Part shown: in pieces, positions 1 to 6,341 of the stretch
Layout of the letters: each line of letters begins with the position of its first letter
Numbering within the stretch: the first letter of the stretch is position 1
NCBI GenBank assembly: GCA_036501845.1
Contig: DASXZO010000046.1
Span: 1 to 17,933, forward strand
Source: JBBREP01 sp036501845
GTDB lineage: Bacteria > Actinomycetota > Acidimicrobiia > IMCC26256 > PALSA-610
Direction: 5' to 3'
DNA: 17,933 nucleotides
Translations under genes and position numbers: made by a program
Notes under the pieces: generated by a model
What the model was told of the DNA's origin: nothing
What the model saw: only the letters and a program-made list of their open reading frames with translations
The model's database searches: none

Positions 1-29
1 CCTGGGACCCCGATTATCGGGGTCCCAGG
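1..29 (-). terminator. Perfect inverted repeat overlapping the hydrolase stop codon
   Basis: Two perfectly complementary 14-base arms (1-14 and 16-29) flank a single T. The TAA stop of the minus-strand hydrolase gene (16-14) lies at the centre, so the last four codons form one arm. The GC-rich stem fits an intrinsic terminator for that gene. A T-run for the minus-strand transcript would lie left of position 1 and cannot be seen. No T-run follows the stem on the plus strand, so termination of a left-hand neighbour is less supported. Confidence 0.55.
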
Positions 30-1117
30 ACGCCCGGCGCGGTGGCGAGCACATCGGCCGCGCTCGGGAGCTGTGCGCGGGAGACATCGACGAGCAGCGG
101 CGCGCCGGGTTCGGACGAGATCGGGCCAGGCTCCGGAGCGACCTCGCCCGCGCTCGCGTCGAGGGCGTGCAGCACGATGGCCACGAACGCGTCGGGCCGG
201 TCGACCTGGAGGTAGTGGTTCGCGCCGGGCAGGAAGTAGAGCGAGTTCCGGCCCGGCTTGCTCATGAGGAACCGATTCCACACGTGCGCCGCGACGCGCG
301 GCGGTGACACGGTGTCGTCGAGACCCCACACGATCGTGGTCGGCACAGTCGATTCGGCGAGGCGTTGGAGCCATGCCTCCTCGTGCTGCGAACGCTCCAC
401 GAGGTACTGGATCGTCTCGTGCAGCACCTTCACGCCGTCGTCGTGGGCGAACGTGGCCGCGAGCACGTCGATCTCCGGGTCGGGCGAACGGCGCGGCGGC
501 GTGAATGTGTTGGCACCGAGTCCGTCGGCGAGGAGCTCAGGCGTGGTTGCTGCGAGCACTTGGTCGGCGGAGTGAGGATCGAGCACCAGACGTTGGAAGT
601 CGGTGAGGTTCGACAGGGGCAAGAAGATGTTGCCGTTCGACAGCACGAGATGCTGCAGAGACTCGAGCGCCGAGCCCGATTCCCGCTCGGCCCGCTGTAT
701 TGCGAACAGCAGCGCAACGCTCGCGCCGCGGTCGTGCGCCACGACCACCGCGGTGTCCGCGCCGACGACGTGATCGAGGTAGTGCTCGAGGAGCTGCGCG
801 TCGCGAGCAAGGCTGTAGCCCCAGCCCCGCGGCTTGTCGGAGAAGCCGTAACCCGGGAAGTCGAGCGTGCACACGCGGAACCGCCCCTCGAGCCCGGCCG
901 CGACGTCGACCCAGTCGATGCTGCTCGTGGGAAAGCCGTGCACCAGGAGCAGCACCGGCGCGTCGGGGTCGCCGACCTCCACGTGAAAGACATCCACGGA
1001 TGCGGCCGAAGTGTCAGGCGGCTGCCACGAGAAGTACGCACCGCGGGCGCGCCAGGCATCGGCACGCGGTGACATCACGGCCCGCCGGTTGACGTTGTTC
1101 ACGTCGCGCTCGTTCAT
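14..1117 (-). CDS. MEST-like alpha/beta-fold hydrolase with Asp nucleophile
   Basis: This is a 367-residue alpha/beta hydrolase with no signal peptide or membrane span, so probably cytoplasmic. Visible motifs are the oxyanion-hole HGFP (60-63), the nucleophile elbow AHDRGAS with Asp129, the acid region WGLDDTV (Asp267/268) and the catalytic His in GANHYLQ (His301). An Asp nucleophile is typical of epoxide hydrolases and haloalkane/haloacid dehalogenases. HGFPTSS, GFSDKPRG and LSNGNIF are closest to the MEST/PEG1 group, whose substrates are mostly unknown. The cap domain lies at about 165-245. A Pro/Glu-rich C-terminal tail (about 320-367) goes beyond the fold. I chose ATG 1117; ATG 1075 is possible and neither has a strong ribosome site. 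A possible -10 box TAGCAT (1157-1152) precedes it. The gene diverges from the binding-protein gene. The substrate cannot be predicted. Confidence 0.88.
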   Translation of the reverse strand: MNERDVNNVNRRAVMSPRADAWRARGAYFSWQPPDTSAASVDVFHVEVGDPDAPVLLLVHGFPTSSIDWVDVAAGLEGRFRVCTLDFPGYGFSDKPRGWGYSLARDAQLLEHYLDHVVGADTAVVVAHDRGASVALLFAIQRAERESGSALESLQHLVLSNGNIFLPLSNLTDFQRLVLDPHSADQVLAATTPELLADGLGANTFTPPRRSPDPEIDVLAATFAHDDGVKVLHETIQYLVERSQHEEAWLQRLAESTVPTTIVWGLDDTVSPPRVAAHVWNRFLMSKPGRNSLYFLPGANHYLQVDRPDAFVAIVLHALDASAGEVAPEPGPISSEPGAPLLVDVSRAQLPSAADVLATAPGVLGPR

Positions 1118-1213
1118 GTCGCCAACCCGTTTCACCCATTGGGGCGCGCCGATGCTAAAGGCGCTCGCTCGGCCTGCGTGCACGCGCACCGCAGATCCGA
1201 CAGACTGCCGACC

Positions 1214-2677
1214 GTGACCCGTATGCGATCCATTGCCCTCGCGCTCGCCCTGTGCCTCGTGACCGCCGCGTGCGGCCGCGGCAGCTCCACCACGGCGGCG
1301 CCTCCGAGCTCGCCGGCCGCCAGCAGCGGAACCGGCGCCGGCTCCACTCCCGGGCTCGACCAGGGCGCGTTCGGCAACCTCGGTGTGCTCTGCCACGCCG
1401 CACCGGCGAACTCGGGCCCGTACACCGCGACCGATCTCGGCGTCACCGCCAACGCGATCGACGTCACCACGTTCTCGGATCCGGGCTACTCCGGCGCCAA
1501 GGGACTCAACGAGGAGCTCTTCGACACCGCCACCGCGTTCACGAATTGGTGCAACGCGCACGGCGGCATCAACGGGCGCCACATCGACGTCACCCTGTCG
1601 GACGGCAAGCTGCTCGAAGCCGAGCAGCGCATGGTCGAGGCGTGCGACGACAAGACCTTCATGGCCGTCGGCGGCGGCAACGTGTTCGACGACACCATGC
1701 AGTCCGACCGCTTGGGCTGCAAGAACGGCGCCATCCCGCAAGTGGCCGGCTACCTCGTGACCGCGAAGGCCGTGGGCTCCGACCTCACGATCGTGCCGTC
1801 ACCGGCCCCGCTGCAGGACCAGTCGGTGGGGATGCTCCGCTGGCTCACCCAACACTTCCCGTCGACCACAGACCACATCGGGATCATGACCGGCGAGATC
1901 TCGACCACAGAGGTGGTCGCGCAGCGCACCCAAGAGGCGCTCGGCGACATCGGCGCCAAGGTGATCTACAACGGTCTGTACCCGCCTACCGGTACCGACA
2001 ACTGGCGGCCCTACGTGTCGGCGATGCAAGCCAAGGGCGTGCGCGGCCTCTACTGGGTGGGCCAGCCCGCGGGCCTGGCGCAGATGCTCGACGCGGCCAA
2101 GGGACTGGGGCTGAAGCTCGACTGGGTGGCGGCCGAGTCGAATCACTACGACCCGGTGCTGTTCCAGAACGCCAGCCCGTTGAGCGCGGTCAACGGCGTG
2201 TACGTGAACTCGAGTCAGGCGCCGTTCCTGCCCGGCGCCGCGAGCAAGAACACCGCGACGCAGGACTACCTCGACATGATGCAGCGCTGGGGCGGGTCGA
2301 GCAAGAAGATCGCGTCGCTCGGCGACCTCGCGCTCTCTGGCTGGTTGTTGTGGGCGAAGGCCGCCGGCGAGTGCGGTGCCGACCTCACCCGTGACTGCGT
2401 GTGGGCGAAGTTGAAGGCCGTCCATTCGTGGACCGGCGGCGGGCTCATGGCGGTGTCGGATCCCGGCAACGACAAGGGCAGCCCGTGTTTCACGCTGTTC
2501 GAGACCCAGAACGGCAAGTTCACCCAACCGGACATCAACGCGAACACCGGCATCTATAACTGCTCGGCCGACAACGTCGTGGTGCTGAAGCGCAACTACG
2601 GCACCGGCGCGCGCTGCCCGAATCCGGTGTACCGCAGCGATCCCAAGCCATCGACGTGCGGCCCCGCCAAGGGCTGA
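1214..2677 (+). CDS. LivK-type ABC solute-binding lipoprotein (orphan)
   Basis: The product is about 487 residues (GTG 1214) or 484 (ATG 1223). It begins with a lipoprotein signal: basic start, hydrophobic ALALALCLV and a lipobox-like TAAC whose Cys would carry lipid. A Ser/Thr/Gly/Ala-rich tether follows. The rest looks like the type I periplasmic-binding fold of branched-chain amino acid and amide receptors (Peripla_BP_6): a start resembling a ligand-binding segment (TFSDPGYSG), then NWCNAHGGINGR, a stretch typical of LivK proteins, and later a second lobe around GLYWVGQPAG. It should bind a small solute outside the membrane for an ABC importer or signalling partner. No permease or ATPase gene is adjacent, so it is an orphan receptor here. 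Several Cys in the C-terminal third may form disulfides. The frame stays open upstream to 1139, but the signal peptide places the start near 1214-1223. Ligand unknown. Confidence 0.88.
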   Translation: MTRMRSIALALALCLVTAACGRGSSTTAAPPSSPAASSGTGAGSTPGLDQGAFGNLGVLCHAAPANSGPYTATDLGVTANAIDVTTFSDPGYSGAKGLNEELFDTATAFTNWCNAHGGINGRHIDVTLSDGKLLEAEQRMVEACDDKTFMAVGGGNVFDDTMQSDRLGCKNGAIPQVAGYLVTAKAVGSDLTIVPSPAPLQDQSVGMLRWLTQHFPSTTDHIGIMTGEISTTEVVAQRTQEALGDIGAKVIYNGLYPPTGTDNWRPYVSAMQAKGVRGLYWVGQPAGLAQMLDAAKGLGLKLDWVAAESNHYDPVLFQNASPLSAVNGVYVNSSQAPFLPGAASKNTATQDYLDMMQRWGGSSKKIASLGDLALSGWLLWAKAAGECGADLTRDCVWAKLKAVHSWTGGGLMAVSDPGNDKGSPCFTLFETQNGKFTQPDINANTGIYNCSADNVVVLKRNYGTGARCPNPVYRSDPKPSTCGPAKG

Positions 2678-2726
2678 CGCCCCACCTACTCCGTCTACTT
2701 ACTGGCGCCGATTGCTTGGGGCCGGC

Positions 2727-5048
2727 CTACGGGGGTGGGCAGTTGAGGTCGGAGCGCGTGGTGCCGTCGCCGTTCGGCTGGCTGTAGTCGGCGAGATCCT
2801 GTTGCACGTCGGCCTCGGTGACCACGCCATCGCCGGTGATGTCCTCGGCCGCGCTGTTCGTGCCGATGTAGTCGGCCACGAGTCCCACATCGATGCAACC
2901 GACCACACCGTCACCGTTGACGTCGGGGTTGGCCGGAACCGGCGGCACGGTGACCGGCACCGTGGTGGTGGTCGTGGTGGGCGGCTGCGTCGTGGTCGTG
3001 GTGGGCGGCCGCGTCGTGGTCGTGGTGGGCGCGAGCGTGGTGGTGGTGCGCGGCGCCGTGCTCGGCGGCGGGCTCGTTCCGGCAGTGATACGCGGCTCGG
3101 TGGGCGGCGGCGGGTTGGTGTGATGCGACGCCACCGTGGTCGTGGTGGTGTTGTCGACCACGGTGATCGGGGCGCTGACCGTCACGTGGCCGATCGTGGC
3201 CTGGATCACCGCCTTGCCCTTCGAATATCCGGTGACGAGGCCGGTCGCGTCCACGTCGGACACCGACGGTTTCGTCGAGCGCCAGAGCACGGGGTCGTGC
3301 AGCACCACTCCGTCGAACGACTCGGTGGTGCGCAACGCCATGGTCGGCCGGCGTTGCGCGTTGGTCATCGTGAGGGTCGCCTGCTTGGGATCGATCGACA
3401 GCGCCACCGGCACCTGCTTCGGCGGCGGCGCGCCCAGTTGCTTGGCGTCGGCGGCGAGGTCGTGCACCTCGACCTTGGCGAGCGCGTTCAACGAGCTGGC
3501 CGAGAGTGGCGCTGCGAAGTGCACCACGTAGTGGACCGCGTAGCGCCCGCGCGCCGGGATCACCATGCGGTAGGCGACCTTGGGGTCGGCGGTGATGACC
3601 ACGCTGTACTTCGGCGTGAACGCCACCTGCGACACCGTGCGGGCGATCTGCTTGGGGACCACCACCCGCAGCGTGGCATGCAACGGGCTCACCGACGCGT
3701 TCGACACGTTGAGCGTGGCCGTCATCGTGCGGCGGTCGGTGGAGGTGGCCCAGAGCTGCGACACGAGTGCCGGCGTGCGGCCGAGCTGCACCGTGGGAAA
3801 CGTCATGCTCAGCGCGGTGCTCGCATGATGCGGCGGCAGCGGCGCGAGCGTGGTGGGCGGTGGCGACGCCGACTTCTTGTTGTGCTCGTGCACCGCCGCG
3901 ACGGCAAGGCCGCCCCCGACGAGCAGCGCCAACACCACGATCACCGCGACGATGCGCACCGCACGACCGCGGCCCTCGCGCTCTTGTGGATACACCACCG
4001 GCGGGAGAAGCTCGCCGGAATCGCCGGCCGGCGCGATGGGTACCGGCGGCGCGGTGGGCGCGTCGCCGAGCGGCACGAACGTGGGCACGTCGGCCGGTGC
4101 GGGCGCGAGCGTGGCGGCCGCGCCGACTGCGACTGCCTCGGCGGCAACCGGCACCGCGGCAACGGGCACCCCCGGCGAGTCGCCGTTCGTCGACCGCGAG
4201 CGCGCCACGGGCATCGCAAGGGGCGGCGCGCCCGCGCCGTTGCCGTTGCCGTTGCCGTTCTCGGGTTGCGCCGCCAGCGCCAGCGCGTCGGCAACGATGC
4301 GAGCGGCCGCGTAACGATCGGTGGGCCGGCGCGCCATGCAGCGGGCGATGATGTCGCTCACCCGTGTGGAGATCCCGAGGTCGCGCAACGGCGCCGGGTC
4401 GTGGTGGCACTTCCAGTCGCGCAGCTCCTCGGGCGACGCGATCAGATCGCCGTAGGGCTCGCGCCCGGCAAGCAGCGTGTAGATCGTCGAACCGAGCGCG
4501 TAGATGTCGGAGGCCGTGGTGGCGCGCTGGCCGCTGAGCACCTCGGGCGCCGAATGCGCCACCGACGGCACGCGAGCGCCACCGATCGTGGTGCCACCGA
4601 TATCGCTCAACAGCGGTTCGCCCCGGGCGTCGACGAGCACGTTCGTGGGCGTGACGTTGCCGTGTATGAGACCGGCGTCGTGCACCGAGGCCAGCGCGCG
4701 AGCGGTTTTGATCGCAATCGACATCGCGGCACCGGGCGGGATGGCGACGCCGGCGGTCATCTGGTCGGCCACCGAGCCGCGCGGTGCGTACTCCATCGCG
4801 GTGTAGCGCTCACCATGAGTGTTCACACCGGCGTCGAGGACCCGCGCGATGTTCGGAGTGTCGGAGAACGAACGCAGTGCGCGCGCATCCTGCTCGAAGA
4901 GTTGCGGATCGAAGCCGTTCCCGGCGACCACCTTGACGACCACGTCGCGATCAAAGCGCGCGGCATTGCACCGGTATACGGCGGTGTCGTCGTGCTGCGC
5001 GATCAGGTCGGCGGCGCCGTAACCGTCGATCCCCAGATCCTGGGTCAA
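2727..5048 (-). CDS. Transmembrane pseudokinase with Ig-like and dockerin-like ectodomain
   Basis: This is a 773-residue protein counted from TTG 5048. That start follows GGAGGA at good spacing; ATG 5078 would add 10 residues but has no ribosome site. Residues about 10-260 are a Ser/Thr-kinase fold: VVKVV (Lys39), an alpha-C-like FEQDARAL, DIG in place of DFG (149-151) and APE (167-169). The Gly-rich loop is lost (AQHDDTAVY). The catalytic HRDxKPxN reads HGNVTPTN, with Asn131 replacing the base Asp and Thr replacing Lys. Catalysis is therefore doubtful. A poly-Asn/Gly and Pro/Ala-rich linker leads to one membrane span (about 363-386). Outside lie a beta-rich region, a Big_2-like domain (about 545-632, ending in GYSKGKAVIQATIG), a Thr/Pro stalk (about 633-705), and two EF-hand loops, DVNGDGVVGCID (709-720) and DITGDGVVTEAD (736-747), as in type I dockerins. 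It is probably a Ca-binding envelope scaffold or signal-coupling protein. It converges with the binding-protein gene and diverges from the repeat-protein gene. Confidence 0.88.
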   Translation of the reverse strand: MTQDLGIDGYGAADLIAQHDDTAVYRCNAARFDRDVVVKVVAGNGFDPQLFEQDARALRSFSDTPNIARVLDAGVNTHGERYTAMEYAPRGSVADQMTAGVAIPPGAAMSIAIKTARALASVHDAGLIHGNVTPTNVLVDARGEPLLSDIGGTTIGGARVPSVAHSAPEVLSGQRATTASDIYALGSTIYTLLAGREPYGDLIASPEELRDWKCHHDPAPLRDLGISTRVSDIIARCMARRPTDRYAAARIVADALALAAQPENGNGNGNGAGAPPLAMPVARSRSTNGDSPGVPVAAVPVAAEAVAVGAAATLAPAPADVPTFVPLGDAPTAPPVPIAPAGDSGELLPPVVYPQEREGRGRAVRIVAVIVVLALLVGGGLAVAAVHEHNKKSASPPPTTLAPLPPHHASTALSMTFPTVQLGRTPALVSQLWATSTDRRTMTATLNVSNASVSPLHATLRVVVPKQIARTVSQVAFTPKYSVVITADPKVAYRMVIPARGRYAVHYVVHFAAPLSASSLNALAKVEVHDLAADAKQLGAPPPKQVPVALSIDPKQATLTMTNAQRRPTMALRTTESFDGVVLHDPVLWRSTKPSVSDVDATGLVTGYSKGKAVIQATIGHVTVSAPITVVDNTTTTTVASHHTNPPPPTEPRITAGTSPPPSTAPRTTTTLAPTTTTTRPPTTTTTQPPTTTTTTVPVTVPPVPANPDVNGDGVVGCIDVGLVADYIGTNSAAEDITGDGVVTEADVQQDLADYSQPNGDGTTRSDLNCPPP
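2968..3039 (-). repeat. 24-bp tandem repeat encoding Thr/Pro stalk
   Basis: There are three adjacent 24-bp units (2968-2991, 2992-3015, 3016-3039). The first two differ by one base and the third diverges at its 3' end. On the minus strand they encode Thr-rich octads of the form TTTTT(R/Q)PP in the ectodomain stalk of the pseudokinase. The unit length is a multiple of three, so gain or loss of a unit would change stalk length without a frameshift. Confidence 0.85.
4236..4259 (-). repeat. Hexanucleotide microsatellite encoding (Asn-Gly)4
   Basis: GCCGTT is repeated four times perfectly. It encodes NGNGNGNG on the minus strand, directly after the kinase-like domain and at the start of the cytoplasmic linker. 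It is in-frame, so slippage would lengthen or shorten the linker only. Confidence 0.8.
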
Positions 5049-5095
5049 AGATCCTCCGGAAGGCCCACGTTGGCGCATGTCGGCCGTTGCCCCTC

Positions 5096-5124
5096 ATTCT
5101 CGCATCCGTGCTGTGTACCACCAA
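5096..5124 (-). promoter_or_regulatory. Possible promoter for the pseudokinase gene
   Basis: On the minus strand TTGGTG (5124-5119) and GAGAAT (5101-5096) are separated by 17 bases. A start site near 5089 would give a leader of about 40 bases before TTG 5048, enough to hold the GGAGGA ribosome site. The match is modest; this is inference. Confidence 0.25.
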
Positions 5125-5149
5125 GTCAATGGCGTTGTTCCTAGGCTCC

Positions 5150-5178
5150 TTGCGGGCGTCATATGCGCCGAATACGTT
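5150..5178 (+). promoter_or_regulatory. Probable promoter of the Tat-exported repeat protein gene
   Basis: TTGCGG (5150-5155) and TACGTT (5173-5178) are separated by exactly 17 bases, a sigma-70-family arrangement with the actinobacterial TANNNT -10 form. A start near 5184 leaves a leader of about 25 bases carrying GAGGGA (5195-5200) eight bases before ATG 5209. A weaker minus-strand promoter may lie in the same intergenic gap. Confidence 0.45.
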
Positions 5179-5208
5179 GCAATTTCTGCACGACGAGGGA
5201 GCCAAGCG

Positions 5209-6327
5209 ATGACAGCACACCACGGCGACGCGCACGAGCCCAGCTCGGGCGACGTGTCCGATTTCACCCGTGGCGTGAGCCGACGCCGCCTCCTCGGGCG
5301 GGGCGCCGTGGGCGCCGGCCTCGCCGTGGCGGGCGGCGCGCTGCTGCGCCCGGGCGCAGCCGATGCCGCTGACGGCGATCCTGTGCTCGCAGCCCAGACT
5401 GTTGGCGGCCTCGATGCCGAAACCGGTCTGGCCGGTGCGTGCACGCCGAGCGTGCTGAAACTCGCACAGTCGTCGACCACCGGCGACGGGCTCGTCGTGC
5501 AGCTCAGCGACCCTGGCGCCACGGGCACCGGGGTGAAGGCCACGCAAGCCGGCGCGGGCCCCGCGATCGCGGCGACCACTACCGGCAGCAACACCGAGGC
5601 GGCGATCACCGCGCAAGGCACGGCCTCGCTCGGAGCGAACACAGGCGTTGTCGACGCGATCAACAACAGCACCTCCACGAATGCCTACGCCGTGCGCGCG
5701 ACGTCCACCGGTGCGGGTGGCGCAGTGCTCGCGTCGGCGTCCACCTCGCCCGCGGTGAACGCGCAGTCAACGGGTTCGGGCGCGGCGCTCTTCGCGAGGA
5801 ACACCGGCAGCGGACCGGGCGTGTCGGTGCAGAACACGAACAGCGGAGCCGCGCTGCTCCTCACGAGCTCAGGCACGTCGATCCTCGCCGCCACCTCGTT
5901 CACCGGCACACCGGCGGGCGTCGCCGACCGGGCCGGAATTTCGATCACCACCCAGTCGTCCACCGGCTTCTACGTGAAGGCCACGAGCGGTCGGGCCGCC
6001 TACGCCGAGAACACGGGCGCCAACGACACCTTCTACGCGTTCAACAGCGGCCACTCCGGCAACCCGCGTGCGGTGGTGGCCTACCTCGCCAACGCTGCTG
6101 CATCCGGCAGCGCGGTGTACGGCTCGACGGCAGGCAAGGGCGCGGGCATCGAAGGCAAAAGCAACCTCGGACGCGGGGGCCAGTTCACGGGCCGCGTCGC
6201 CCAGGTTCGGCTCCTTCCGGGCACGGGCGCGCATCCCGCGTCGGGAAGCGTCGGCGACCTCTTCGTCGACAATCACGGCAACCTCTGGTTCTGCAAGGGC
6301 GGGACCAGCTGGAAACAGATCGCCTGA
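5209..6327 (+). CDS. Tat-exported repeat protein, probable beta-solenoid surface protein
   Basis: This is a 372-residue protein of unknown function. The start is fixed by GAGGGA eight bases upstream and by the Tat signal that follows: SRRRLLG (24-30), a Gly/Ala hydrophobic stretch, and an Ala-rich cleavage region near 50-55. The mature part is low in charge and rich in Gly, Ser, Thr, Ala and Asn. It has recurring short segments with alternating hydrophobic residues (AVRATSTGAGGAVLAS, ALFARNTGSGPGVSV, and similar), about one turn of a beta-helix each. The C-terminal module is different and more conserved in character: YGSTAGKGAGIEGKS, then GRGGQFTGR, then GDLFVDNHGNLWFCKGGTSW near the end, a tail I recall from actinobacterial secreted hypothetical proteins and resembling phage-fibre tips. 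It probably folds before export and acts on the cell surface. The gene converges with the amidase gene, 14 bases away. Fold and role are inference. Confidence 0.85.
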   Translation: MTAHHGDAHEPSSGDVSDFTRGVSRRRLLGRGAVGAGLAVAGGALLRPGAADAADGDPVLAAQTVGGLDAETGLAGACTPSVLKLAQSSTTGDGLVVQLSDPGATGTGVKATQAGAGPAIAATTTGSNTEAAITAQGTASLGANTGVVDAINNSTSTNAYAVRATSTGAGGAVLASASTSPAVNAQSTGSGAALFARNTGSGPGVSVQNTNSGAALLLTSSGTSILAATSFTGTPAGVADRAGISITTQSSTGFYVKATSGRAAYAENTGANDTFYAFNSGHSGNPRAVVAYLANAAASGSAVYGSTAGKGAGIEGKSNLGRGGQFTGRVAQVRLLPGTGAHPASGSVGDLFVDNHGNLWFCKGGTSWKQIA

Positions 6328-6341
6328 TCATCCGCCGGATG

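Noticed and set aside
1118..1741. Upstream extension of the hydrolase reading frame
   Set aside because: The extension is Arg/Gly/Ala-rich, lies inside the signal peptide and first lobe of the divergent binding-protein gene, and precedes two good ATG codons.
2968..3039. CRISPR-like short repeats
   Set aside because: The units are directly adjacent with no spacers and encode a Thr/Pro stalk in frame.
2712..5144. Long plus-strand open frame of about 810 codons opposite the pseudokinase gene
   Set aside because: Its product is an Arg/His/Gly-rich, low-complexity chain with no domain, as expected from the antisense of GC-rich coding DNA. The minus frame shows a coherent multidomain protein.
6328..6341. 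Short palindrome between the converging repeat-protein and amidase genes as a bidirectional terminator
   Set aside because: The arms are only 5 bp and there is no T-run on either strand.
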